Origin: Haloglycomyces albus DSM 45210
Lineage (GTDB): Bacteria; Actinomycetota; Actinomycetes; Mycobacteriales; Micromonosporaceae
Assembly (NCBI RefSeq): GCF_000527155.1
Contig: NZ_AZUQ01000001.1
Location: 1,234,554-1,298,553, forward strand
Length of the DNA stretch: 64,000 bases
Direction of reading: 5' to 3'
This document shows positions 48,358-57,145 of the stretch, piece after piece (position 1 is the first letter of the stretch; each line of letters starts with the position of its first letter). The notes below the pieces were generated by a model. The model was not told where the DNA came from. It was given only the letters and a program-made list of their open reading frames with translations, and made no database searches. A program made the translations under genes and the position numbers.

Positions 48358-49700
48358 CTTCAACGCAGAACCCTCCCGAAGGGACGAAGACGGACATGGA
48401 GACGCGGCGCAACTTCCGCGCCTTCATGTTCATCTGGGTGGCACAGCTGGTGGCCCGGATCGGCAATGGTCTGACGGCCTTCGGTTTGGCGGTGCACGTC
48501 TACCAGGAGACGGGCCACAGCACCTCGGTAGCGGCGGTCACCATGGCCGCCTTCCTACCGGGGGTGCTGCTGGCCCCCTTCGGGGGCGTGCTGGCCGACC
48601 GCTTCGACCGGCGCCTGTTGATGATTCTGGGCGACACGCTCTCGGCCGTCGGTCTCGTCGCTCTGCTGGTGCTGCTGCACAACGGAACGGGCAATGTGGT
48701 CATCATCTGCCTGTGCGTGGCGTTCAGTTCGGTCTTCACCTCCGTAATGGACCCCGCCTACCGAGCCACGATCACCGACCTCCTGACTCCCGACCAATAT
48801 GCGCGGGCCGGCGGCCTGGTGCAGTTCGCTACGGCGTCGCAGTACCTGGTCTCGCCCGCGCTGGCGGGAATCCTCATGAGCCGCTACGACATCACACTCG
48901 TCCTGACTATTGATGTGGCGACGATGGCGGTGACGGTGCTGTGCATGGTGTTGGTCTGGCGGACGGTCAAAACCGAACCGACCGTCTCGCAACAGGGATT
49001 CTGGGAGGACTTCCGGTTCGGGGTGCGATTCCTGGCGATCCATCGCGGGATCACCATGCTCATGCTGCTGGTCACCTTCGTGACCTTCTGTATGGGTTTC
49101 CTCCAGACTCTCTTGACTCCCATGCTGATGGACCTGTCGAATGAGGAGGTTCTCGGTGTCATCCGTTCGGTCGCGGCCGTGGGGATGGTCGTGGCGAGCC
49201 TGGCGATCGGGATCTTCAACATGGGAGACCGGCATCTGAAGTACATCGCGATCGGCCTGGCCGGCAGTGGAGTCACCGTCATCCTCATGGGGGCGACGGT
49301 CAACGTTCTTCTCATCGGGGTATTCGCGTTTATCTTCTTCATGGCGTTGCCGCCGTTGAACACCAGTATCGAGGTGCTGGCTCGAGGGTCGATTCCCAAC
49401 GAGACGCAAGGCAAAGTGTGGGGCCTGATGGGCCTGATCTCGCAACTGGGCTATATCGCCGCCTACGCCGTCTCCGGACTCATGGCGGACTACGTGTTCA
49501 ATCCGCTGCTGGTGCCCGACGGCGCCTTGGCCGACAGTGTGGGTCTTCTCGTCGGAGTCGGTCAGTCGCGTGGAATCGGCCTGATGTTCATCGTCATCGG
49601 CATCCTGTTGATCGGAATCGGATTCGTGATACCGCGCGTGAAAAGTATACAGAAAATTGAGAACAATCTGCTGCGGCAGGCAGCGGAAACAAAGGGGTAG
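48354..49700 (+). CDS. MFS exporter (EntS/MFS_3-like)
   Basis: About 448 residues with twelve predicted membrane helices. Typical MFS motif A appears as GGVLADRFDRRLLMILGD after helix 2, and the N terminus FMFIWVAQLVARIGNGLTAFGLAVHVYQETGHSTSVAAVTMA is that of the enterobactin-exporter-like MFS_3 group. A probable exporter of the cluster's product. I choose GTG at 48354, which overlaps the thioesterase stop (GTGA); ATG at 48396 is an alternative. Confidence 0.88.
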   Translation: MTSTQNPPEGTKTDMETRRNFRAFMFIWVAQLVARIGNGLTAFGLAVHVYQETGHSTSVAAVTMAAFLPGVLLAPFGGVLADRFDRRLLMILGDTLSAVGLVALLVLLHNGTGNVVIICLCVAFSSVFTSVMDPAYRATITDLLTPDQYARAGGLVQFATASQYLVSPALAGILMSRYDITLVLTIDVATMAVTVLCMVLVWRTVKTEPTVSQQGFWEDFRFGVRFLAIHRGITMLMLLVTFVTFCMGFLQTLLTPMLMDLSNEEVLGVIRSVAAVGMVVASLAIGIFNMGDRHLKYIAIGLAGSGVTVILMGATVNVLLIGVFAFIFFMALPPLNTSIEVLARGSIPNETQGKVWGLMGLISQLGYIAAYAVSGLMADYVFNPLLVPDGALADSVGLLVGVGQSRGIGLMFIVIGILLIGIGFVIPRVKSIQKIENNLLRQAAETKG

Positions 49701-49705
49701 AGCAA

Positions 49706-50194
49706 ATGTGGATTCTGGCTATTATCGGCATGGGAGTGCTGACGGCCACCGGACAGCTGGCCATAGGGGGCTTTTCGGCCGACTTCTCTGAGGTCATGGA
49801 GGTCATGCTCCTGCACCAGTTCGTGGTGACCCACGGTTTGGTCGCCGTCATCGGGTTCATCATGAACGTGCTCTACCCGAAGAAGTCGGCGGCGCAGTTG
49901 GGCTGGGCGACCAGCCCGTTCCAAATCAAGTACGGCTTCGCTCAGTTCGGTCTGGGTGTCATGGGTGTGCTGGCCATTTGGTTCGAAGGGAACTTCTGGG
50001 TAGGAGTGCTGGTGACACTCTATATTTACGGTCTGAGTGGACTGTGGACCCATACTCAAGAGATCATGAGAAAGCGGAGGGAAGAGGGACGGATCGACTG
50101 GGTTGAGGTGAGTGCCATCGTCCTGGACGTCGTTTACCACCTCGTTCTGACGTGGATGTCCTTGCAGATTCCAGGAGTTTGGAGCTTCCAGTGA
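49706..50194 (+). CDS. four-helix membrane protein, function unknown
   Basis: A 162-residue protein with four hydrophobic segments (MWILAIIGMGVLTATGQLAIGG, VVTHGLVAVIGFIMNVLYP, FGLGVMGVLAIWFEGNFWVGVLVTLYIYGL, VSAIVLDVVYHLVLTWMSLQ). It recalls small DUF6790-like membrane proteins but I am not certain. Start is 5 bp after the MFS stop and its own stop overlaps the ABC permease GTG (GTGA), so it is part of the export operon. Confidence 0.65.
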   Translation: MWILAIIGMGVLTATGQLAIGGFSADFSEVMEVMLLHQFVVTHGLVAVIGFIMNVLYPKKSAAQLGWATSPFQIKYGFAQFGLGVMGVLAIWFEGNFWVGVLVTLYIYGLSGLWTHTQEIMRKRREEGRIDWVEVSAIVLDVVYHLVLTWMSLQIPGVWSFQ

Positions 50195-52593
50195 GAAATA
50201 GGGATTCTCTATACTTTCGCTACATATTTAACGACCTCATTAAAAACAAGGGCGTCAACCTGTCGCTCATGGTGATCCTGATCCTCAGCGCCTTCCTCAT
50301 GGCCACCGGATCGATGGTGATGGAACGCTTGATCGGATCGGTCAACCAGCTGTTCGATGAGGCCGAACCACCGCATTACCTGCAGATGCACAAGGGCGAC
50401 TACGACCCCGCGGCCTTGGAGCGTTTCGCCGACGAGCACCCGGAGATCGACTCGTGGCTGATCGAGGACATGATCGGCATCGACAGTGCGGCCATCGCGT
50501 GGGAGCGCCCGTCCACCGACGAGTCGGGGGACATGTCGGAAAGCCTGATTGACAATCTCTTCGTCACGCAGAACTGGGATTTCGACTTCCTGCTCGACGA
50601 GTCGGGCGATATTCCCCGCCCGTCGGAAGGCGAGGTCTATGTCCCGGTAACCTATCAGGAAACCTTTGACCTCCAGACCGGCGACGTGCTGCGGATACGG
50701 ACGGACTCGGGAATCGAGGAACTGACGGTCGAAGGTTTCGTCCGCGACTCACAGATGGCCTCGTCCCTGTCGGCGGCGACCCGGTTCGTCGTCTCCGACG
50801 ACGACTTCCACACCTTGAGCGAAGCGGGGGGAGGTACTCCCGAAATCATCGTCGAGTACCGGCTCGACGACGTCTCGCAGATCTCGGAGTTTCAGGCCGC
50901 CTACGAGGGAGACGACAGTCTGCCGAAGAACGGTCAGGCCGTCACCTATCAGATGATCCGCATGATCAACGCCTTCAGCGACGGCTTGGTCGCGGTGGCG
51001 CTGGTGTTCGTCAGCTTCCTGCTCATCGCGATCGCTCTACTGAACTCGCGCTTCGTGATTCGCGGAACCATGGAGGATCAGGTCCGGGAGATCGGGGCCA
51101 TGAAGGCCATCGGCCTGCCCGACAAATCCATCTCGGGTCTGTACCTGTCGAAGTACCGGGCGATGACCTTGCTGGCCTGCGTGGTCGGCGGTTTGCTGGC
51201 GATCGTGGCGACGGATCTGTTGACACAGACCATTCAGGTCAACTACGCCGACGCTCCAGTGGGCTGGACGACGTTCGTGGTACCGGTCGTGGCCTTGGCG
51301 CTGGTGTACCTGTTCGTGGTGGGAATCTGCCGTCGGGTCTTCCGCAAGGTTCGCAAGATTCAGGTCGTCAACGCTCTGGTCCACGGCAGCACTCTCGACG
51401 ATCGGCAGACCGCGCGCCGCGCCAAACGGCAGGCACGCCGCAGCCGCAAGAGCAGTCTCGCCTCGTACCGGGGAAGCAATGTCAACCGCCGCCTGACCTT
51501 GCTCGATCTGCGAGCCGAAGCCGGGCAGTGGCTGTTGGTTCCGACGGTGTTCGCTCTCGCCTATGTGCTCATGGCGCTCCCGCTGAACCTCCTCAACACC
51601 TTCGAGAGCCCCAAGTTCGTCACCTACATGGGAGCGTCGGAAAGCGACCTGCGGGCGGACCTGCAGTTCTCGGAGGACGTCGACACGGTCCGGGAGGACA
51701 TGTACGCCGACATGCGCTCCGACGACCGGCTGGCCGAGGTCCGCTCGTTCGCCAACGTGCTGTACGAGACCGAAGGGGAAGAAGGCTGGGAGACCTTCCG
51801 CGTGGAAGTGGGGGATTACTCCTCTAGCGGCATCGAGTTCGTCGACGGGGGACTCCCCGAAGCCGGTGAAATCGCCGTCTCCGTGTTGAACTCCGAGAAG
51901 TACGACCTGTCTCCGGGCGACGATCTGGACATTCGCCACGGCGAGGAGACCGAGACCGTCGCCGTCAGCGGCGTCTATCAGGACGTCACCTCCGGCGGAT
52001 ACACCGCCAAGATGCAGGGCGAGGTGACCGGCGACGCGACCGGGTACGTGATCTACGCGAACCTCGCGGGCGACACCGACGCCGCCGCCGTCGCCGACGA
52101 ATACGGCACGGACTATCCGACCGCATCGGTGATCCCCATGCGCGAGTATGTGGAACAGACCCTGTCATATGTCACCGGGGCCTTCCGCAGTGCCGCCGTC
52201 CTCTCGTTCGCCTTCGGGCTCGGCGTCGCCGTACTCATTACGTGCCTGTTCCTCAAACTGCGGCTGACGAGGGACCGCACCAAGATGGGAATGCTCTCGG
52301 CCATCGGCTTCTCGACCGGCGAGATCATCGCCCAAGTGAGAGGGAAGACCCTGCTCACCGTCGCCGTGGGAACCGTCCTGGGAGTGGCCTTCACCGCCAC
52401 GGTCGGAGAGTCCTTCGTCGGCTCCTTTATCGCACTGGCGGGACTGGGGATCGCGGACCTGTCGTTCCTACCGAATCCCTGGCTCGTCTATGTGGCCTAC
52501 CCGTTGATTCTGACCGCCGCCGGATACCTCGGCGCCGTATTCCTCACCGCTCGCCTACGCGGTGCCGATAAGAGCTCGTGGCTCAGAGGATGA
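50191..52593 (+). CDS. ABC transporter permease, FtsX/MacB type
   Basis: About 800 residues. N-terminal membrane helix (GVNLSLMVILILSAFLMATGSM), a large extracytoplasmic domain, three FtsX-domain helices around residues 265-400, a cytosolic basic linker (RRAKRQARRSRKSS), a second extracytoplasmic domain and a final set of three helices: a duplicated FtsX architecture. Such permeases with a separate ATPase export or expel peptides and lipopeptides, or give resistance to them. GTG at 50191 with GGAG at 7 bp; overlaps the previous stop. Confidence 0.87.
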   Translation: MRNRDSLYFRYIFNDLIKNKGVNLSLMVILILSAFLMATGSMVMERLIGSVNQLFDEAEPPHYLQMHKGDYDPAALERFADEHPEIDSWLIEDMIGIDSAAIAWERPSTDESGDMSESLIDNLFVTQNWDFDFLLDESGDIPRPSEGEVYVPVTYQETFDLQTGDVLRIRTDSGIEELTVEGFVRDSQMASSLSAATRFVVSDDDFHTLSEAGGGTPEIIVEYRLDDVSQISEFQAAYEGDDSLPKNGQAVTYQMIRMINAFSDGLVAVALVFVSFLLIAIALLNSRFVIRGTMEDQVREIGAMKAIGLPDKSISGLYLSKYRAMTLLACVVGGLLAIVATDLLTQTIQVNYADAPVGWTTFVVPVVALALVYLFVVGICRRVFRKVRKIQVVNALVHGSTLDDRQTARRAKRQARRSRKSSLASYRGSNVNRRLTLLDLRAEAGQWLLVPTVFALAYVLMALPLNLLNTFESPKFVTYMGASESDLRADLQFSEDVDTVREDMYADMRSDDRLAEVRSFANVLYETEGEEGWETFRVEVGDYSSSGIEFVDGGLPEAGEIAVSVLNSEKYDLSPGDDLDIRHGEETETVAVSGVYQDVTSGGYTAKMQGEVTGDATGYVIYANLAGDTDAAAVADEYGTDYPTASVIPMREYVEQTLSYVTGAFRSAAVLSFAFGLGVAVLITCLFLKLRLTRDRTKMGMLSAIGFSTGEIIAQVRGKTLLTVAVGTVLGVAFTATVGESFVGSFIALAGLGIADLSFLPNPWLVYVAYPLILTAAGYLGAVFLTARLRGADKSSWLRG

Positions 52594-52607
52594 CTAGGAG
52601 AGTACCA

Positions 52608-53378
52608 ATGACAAATGAAGACCAGGCCATGCTGGAGTGCACGAGTCTCACCAAGACGTACTATTCCACCGAACCCGCCACTCAGGTCCTCAATGGAATC
52701 AACCTGACCGTCGACACGGGCGAGTTCCTCGTGGTGATGGGAGCGTCCGGGTCGGGGAAGTCCACCCTGCTGTACAACATCAGCGGGATGGACCGCCCGA
52801 CCGGCGGTGACGTGCTTCTCGAAGGCCAAGAGATCACCAGTCTGAAGGATACCGAGCTCAGCCGGGTCCGGCTGACCAGGATGGGTTTCGTATTCCAACA
52901 GCCCTATTTCCTGAGCAACCTCAACGTCCAGGACAACATCCTTCTCCCGGCCTTCAAAGCCGCGCCGAAGGACAAGTCCGCCGCGACGGCCCGCGTCGAC
53001 ACGCTTCTGGAGCGGTTCGGCATCGATCACGTCAAGTGGCACGGCATCACGCAAGTGTCCGGTGGACAGCTTCAGCGCGCCTCCATCTGCCGTGCCTTGG
53101 CGGGCCAACCGGGCATCCTGTTCGCCGACGAACCCACCGGAGCGTTGAACAGCAGCATGTCCAGCGAGGTCATGGACGCACTCACCGACGTCAACACCGA
53201 CGGCACCACCGTCGTCATGGTCACCCACGATCCCGTGTGTGCCGCCCGGGCCGACCGGGTCGTCTATCTCCGTGACGGCCTGCTGGTCGACAGCTACGAA
53301 ATGGGCAAGTGGAGCGACGACAAGGCCGCACAACGTGAAGACGACATGTTCGCGTGGCTGAGCAAAAAGGGATTTTAA
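52608..53378 (+). CDS. ABC transporter ATP-binding protein (MacB/LolD type)
   Basis: About 256 residues. Walker A GASGSGKSTL, Q-loop FQQPYFLSNL, signature SGGQLQRASICRAL and Walker B ILFADEPTGALNS, followed by the H-loop VTHDP, are all intact. The ADEPTGALN form is typical of the ATPases that pair with FtsX-type permeases, here the gene 14 bp upstream. ATG at 52608 with TAGGAG at ideal distance. Forms the export or self-resistance transporter of the cluster. Confidence 0.93.
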   Translation: MTNEDQAMLECTSLTKTYYSTEPATQVLNGINLTVDTGEFLVVMGASGSGKSTLLYNISGMDRPTGGDVLLEGQEITSLKDTELSRVRLTRMGFVFQQPYFLSNLNVQDNILLPAFKAAPKDKSAATARVDTLLERFGIDHVKWHGITQVSGGQLQRASICRALAGQPGILFADEPTGALNSSMSSEVMDALTDVNTDGTTVVMVTHDPVCAARADRVVYLRDGLLVDSYEMGKWSDDKAAQREDDMFAWLSKKGF

Positions 53379-53393
53379 TACAAGGAGTAAACG

Positions 53394-53630
53394 ATGAACG
53401 AAACGGATTTCCGGGAAGCCCTGGAAGAATTCACCGATAAAAAAGCCGACGAACTCGACATGACCGATGACCTCGCCGAAATCGGCGCCGACTCGATCGC
53501 GCTGTTCGAGTTCATGATGAAGATCGAAGACGTGATCGGGCCACAGGGCGTCGACGTCACCGACGAGATCGCCAGCGTCCAGGACCTCTTCGACTGCGTC
53601 CAAGACGCGGCGGAACGGCAGAAAGCCTAA
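53394..53630 (+). CDS. acyl carrier protein (second)
   Basis: A 78-residue acidic carrier protein with the phosphopantetheine site IGADSIALFEFMMKIED (Ser34). Good ribosome binding site (AAGGAG). The neighbours are the ABC ATPase upstream and a FabF-like ketosynthase downstream, so it may carry a starter acyl chain made by that ketosynthase and delivered to the N-terminal C domain of the megasynthase. Confidence 0.9.
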   Translation: MNETDFREALEEFTDKKADELDMTDDLAEIGADSIALFEFMMKIEDVIGPQGVDVTDEIASVQDLFDCVQDAAERQKA

Positions 53631-53767
53631 ACAAACTCATTCGACGTCCAGTTGAATGGTCGGTCGGCGGTGGCGGGCCCGCTTATCCGCCACCGCCGAC
53701 CGACGCCCCCCTTGCGCGGACAACACGTTTGACCAGAAAATACACAGTTGCAAATTTACGGAGAATC

Positions 53768-54988
53768 ATGGAAAAGGCCGTCATCACCGGAATGGGAGCC
53801 GTCAGCCCAATCGGCAACACCATCCCCGAATTCGAGAAAAACCTCTTCGCGGGCCGCCACGGAATCGTGCCCTGCGACCACTTCGACACGACCGACATGG
53901 CCGTCAACGTTTACGCCCCGGTCACAGACCTCGACATCAACACCCACTTCCCACCCCGCGAAGCACGCCGACTCGACCGACACAGCCTCTTCGCCCTCAT
54001 CTCAGCCCGCGAAGCGGCCAAGGAATCCGGCATCCTCGACGCCATCGATCCCTTCCGGATCGGAGTCAACCTGAGCACCGGACTCGGAGGCGTCGACACC
54101 TTCATCGACACCCACCTCACCATGCAAAACAAAGGCCCCCGCCGTGTCACCCCCATGCTGATCCCAAAATTCGCCCCCAACATGTCCGCCGGACTCGTCG
54201 CCATCGACCTGGGTGCACGCGGACCGTCGACCTCCCACTCCACCGCATGCGCGGCAGGAACGGTCAGCATCGGAGAAGGCATGCGCGCCATCCGCCACGG
54301 CTACGTCGACGCCATGATCTGCGGCGGAGCCGACGCCGCCACCCAGAAACTCATCATGGCGGGCTTCCAAAGCCTCAGGGCCCTCTCCACATCAGACGAC
54401 CCCGACCGCGCGAGCATCCCCTTCGACAAAGAACGAAAAGGATTCGTCATGGGTGAAGGCGGCGGTGCCGTTGTGCTGGAAAGCGAAACCCACGCCCGCG
54501 CCCGAGGCGCCACCATCCTCGCGGAAGTCTCCGGCTACGGACTCACCAGCGACGCCTCCCACATCACCGCCCCCGACGACGAAGGCGAAGCCATCGACCG
54601 GGCCATCACCGACGCCCTATCGGACGCCGGCGAGCGCGACGAGACCGTATACGTCAACGCCCACGGCACCGGAACGGCCAAGAACGACGCAGTCGAAGCC
54701 GCCGCCATCGCCCGCGTATTCGGCGACAAGGCCCTCGTGTCCTCCACCAAATCCATGACCGGGCACCTACTCGGGGCCGCCGGAGCCGTTGAGGCGATCG
54801 CCGGAGTCATGGCACTACAACGCGGAGAAGCCCCTCCCACGGCAGGCACCACCGACATCGACGACGACATGCACATCGACGTCGTGCGCGGCGAATCCCG
54901 CTCCGCGCCCCTGACCCGGTCCGTTTCCTTGTCACTCGGCTTCGGCGGTCACAACGCCTGTCTGGTCATCGACCGCCCGGGCGAATGA
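53768..54988 (+). CDS. FabF-like beta-ketoacyl-ACP synthase
   Basis: A 406-residue ketosynthase of the FabF/KAS II type. Cys161 in SHSTACAAGTVS, the His motifs NAHGTGTAKND and KSMTGHLLGAAG, and the C-terminal SLGFGGHNACLV are complete, so it should be active. ATG at 53768 is preceded by CGGAG. Placement beside an ACP and a phosphopantetheinyl transferase inside the cluster argues for a dedicated role, such as starter-acyl elongation, rather than housekeeping lipid synthesis. Only one subunit is present, so this is not a type II KS-alpha/CLF pair. Confidence 0.92.
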   Translation: MEKAVITGMGAVSPIGNTIPEFEKNLFAGRHGIVPCDHFDTTDMAVNVYAPVTDLDINTHFPPREARRLDRHSLFALISAREAAKESGILDAIDPFRIGVNLSTGLGGVDTFIDTHLTMQNKGPRRVTPMLIPKFAPNMSAGLVAIDLGARGPSTSHSTACAAGTVSIGEGMRAIRHGYVDAMICGGADAATQKLIMAGFQSLRALSTSDDPDRASIPFDKERKGFVMGEGGGAVVLESETHARARGATILAEVSGYGLTSDASHITAPDDEGEAIDRAITDALSDAGERDETVYVNAHGTGTAKNDAVEAAAIARVFGDKALVSSTKSMTGHLLGAAGAVEAIAGVMALQRGEAPPTAGTTDIDDDMHIDVVRGESRSAPLTRSVSLSLGFGGHNACLVIDRPGE

Positions 54989-55665
54989 TCGCGCTCGCTG
55001 TCGCCCGTACCGACGGTCTGGACGAATCGACGTATGAGCGTCTCCGCGCGAGCGTACCGGCCTATCGGCAGCGCAAGGCGGATCGGCATTATCGGCGTCT
55101 CGACCGGTTCGCCAGTGTGGTGTCCTTCTCTCTACTGCAAGGCCTCTGGGCGGAGTATGGCGAGGGTCCGCTGCCGCCGATTGTTCGTGACCGGTTGGGG
55201 AAGCCTCGATTTGCGGAGTCCGGATGGCATTTCAACCTGTCCCACGATTCCTGGATCTGCGTCTGCGCATTGGCATCGGTATCGGTGGGGGTGGATGTGC
55301 AGTCGCGCGTGCCTTTTGACGCGGACCTCTTCAAATCGATGGTGGCCTCGAGTGAGTGGGGTCTGCGGGATCGTTTGGTTACGGCAGACGATTTGAGTGC
55401 ACTGTGGACTCGCAAGGAGGCCATAGTGAAACGGAGCGGTCGCGGCTTGTCGACCCCGCCGCATGAGGTGGACACGCTCGCGGCACGGGACGTGCTCACT
55501 TATTCGGCGGACGCGGAGGACTTCCGCCTAAGCCTGTGCGCCACAGGGAGTGACGTCGACGAGCTCGCGTCGCAATTGCGCATTCGCCGTGTACGCCCCG
55601 AGACCGATGCGTGGTCCAGCGTGACGTGCCGGGACCTGCGTCGAGTGCCCCGGCACCTCGACTGA
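54985..55665 (+). CDS. Sfp-type 4'-phosphopantetheinyl transferase
   Basis: A 226-residue enzyme that activates the T and ACP domains by transferring phosphopantetheine from CoA. Recognisable are KPRFAESGWHFNLSHDS, VGVDVQ with the Mg-binding acidic residue, and LWTRKEAIVKRSGRGL. The middle acidic region is less canonical. The ATG overlaps the ketosynthase stop (ATGA). It closes the cluster and can serve all seven carrier sites (five T domains, two ACPs). Confidence 0.9.
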   Translation: MIALAVARTDGLDESTYERLRASVPAYRQRKADRHYRRLDRFASVVSFSLLQGLWAEYGEGPLPPIVRDRLGKPRFAESGWHFNLSHDSWICVCALASVSVGVDVQSRVPFDADLFKSMVASSEWGLRDRLVTADDLSALWTRKEAIVKRSGRGLSTPPHEVDTLAARDVLTYSADAEDFRLSLCATGSDVDELASQLRIRRVRPETDAWSSVTCRDLRRVPRHLD

Positions 55666-55691
55666 CGTCGCCTTTCCCCTTGGCCGGGTAA

Positions 55692-56831
55692 TTACGACTG
55701 CTCCGCCAGTTTCAGGAGCGATTCGTCGGTGTCGTGGGCGGCAATGACCTGCAGATTGACCGGTAGACCGTCGACCCGGCCCAGCGGTAGGGATATGGCG
55801 GGAGCGCCGGAAAGGCCGGACAGACAGGTCATTCGCACCAGCGCCTCGCGATCGAACGGAGCGTCCGGCTTCGGGGCGGGCCCGGGGGCGGCCGGAATCG
55901 CCAATACCGCTCCATCGGTCAAATGTTCTCTTATCAGCGTGGTGATGCGTTCGCGGTGTTGCTCGGCGGGTGTGACGTCGTCCTGGGTGAGCTTGGCGGC
56001 GTTGGCAAACCGAGCACCTACACCGGGGCCGAACTCAGGCCGAGCCTGCTCGATCCAGGTGCCGTGCTGCTGCCACGCCTCCCACGCCAGGATCGTCGCG
56101 TAGGTCTGTCGAGCCGTCTCAAGTTCGGCGATGTCGTCCAGCAGGGGCGTGCGGTCGATCTCGAGCCCAAACCCCTCGATGGCAGGATAAAGCGCTTCGC
56201 GCACAGCGGGATCGACGGAGTCCCAGATGTCCGCAGGAGCGATGAGCGTCGTGATGGGCGACGTTGGATTGGCCGACTGATAGAGGACGTCCATAGCCGT
56301 GCGGAGGGTAGAAGCGTCGCGAGCGAAGAGGCCCGCCGTATCGAGTGAGGGTGCCAAAGGAACCACGCCGTCCATGGGGATGCGGCCATGAGTGGGACGC
56401 AACCCGTATAGGCCGCAGTACGAAGCGGGGACACGCACCGAACCGCCGGTGTCAGTGCCGAGAGCGATGTCGGCGGCTTCCAGCGCAACCGCCGAAGCCG
56501 ACCCCGAGGACGAACCTCCGGGCACTCGCCCCGGCGCGGCCGGATTGGTTGGGGTGCCGTAATGGAAGTTGGTGCCGTTCAAACTCCAGGCAAGCTCATC
56601 GGTGATGGTCTTGCCGACGACGGTGGCGCCGGCGTCCTTGAGACGCGCGACCGCCGTGGCATCGGAGGTCGGTATGTCGTGGGTTTCCAGCCAGCGCGGA
56701 TTACCGGCCCCCGTCGGAATTCCCGCTATGTCATACAAATCCTTGACCGCCAGCCGTAGACCGGCCAGCGGGCCCGTCGCGTGGGAGTCGGATTCGGTGC
56801 TGTGAATCGTGCGAATAAAGGGATCTGTCAT
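55692..56831 (-). CDS. amidase signature family protein
   Basis: About 380 residues. The amidase-signature catalytic triad is visible: Lys in LRLAVKDLYD, the Ser of GGSSSGSA and the nucleophile Ser of GTDTGGSVRVPAS. The C-terminal region (CLSGLSGAPAISLPLGRVDGLPVNLQVIA) is typical. ATG at 56831 (MTDPFIRTIHS) with GTGGGG upstream. Substrates of the family range from amino-acid amides to aryl amides and cannot be inferred. It faces the end of the biosynthetic cluster, but is transcribed oppositely and need not belong to it. Confidence 0.9.
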   Translation of the reverse strand: MTDPFIRTIHSTESDSHATGPLAGLRLAVKDLYDIAGIPTGAGNPRWLETHDIPTSDATAVARLKDAGATVVGKTITDELAWSLNGTNFHYGTPTNPAAPGRVPGGSSSGSASAVALEAADIALGTDTGGSVRVPASYCGLYGLRPTHGRIPMDGVVPLAPSLDTAGLFARDASTLRTAMDVLYQSANPTSPITTLIAPADIWDSVDPAVREALYPAIEGFGLEIDRTPLLDDIAELETARQTYATILAWEAWQQHGTWIEQARPEFGPGVGARFANAAKLTQDDVTPAEQHRERITTLIREHLTDGAVLAIPAAPGPAPKPDAPFDREALVRMTCLSGLSGAPAISLPLGRVDGLPVNLQVIAAHDTDESLLKLAEQS

Positions 56832-57145
56832 CCCCACACAATAGCGACCCGACGGGCGGACCTCACACCGCACCGCAGGATACCGAATACCAGCCCGCAC
56901 CTGCAAGACCTACTCTGGAGGCCCTGTCCCACAACCCGAATCGCAGCGGCCGTGGCAATAACCGGACAGAGCGGTCCGTCATTCGGGCGATCCCACGACA
57001 TTCCCGGCGAATCCACTGAGCCGAGTGCGCGATAAAACCGGTCAGCAGCGTAACGGGTGGAACGAACGCGTTGCGCTCGCGATTCGGGGAGAGCCGTTCG
57101 CCCTCCCCGAACTCAATGCTCGACCCACGAGCCGGACGACTCGGA
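56832..57145. other. intergenic, no gene seen
   Basis: About 314 bp between the amidase start and the MFS gene end. Short frames exist on both strands without protein-like composition. It should contain the amidase promoter. Confidence 0.5.
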
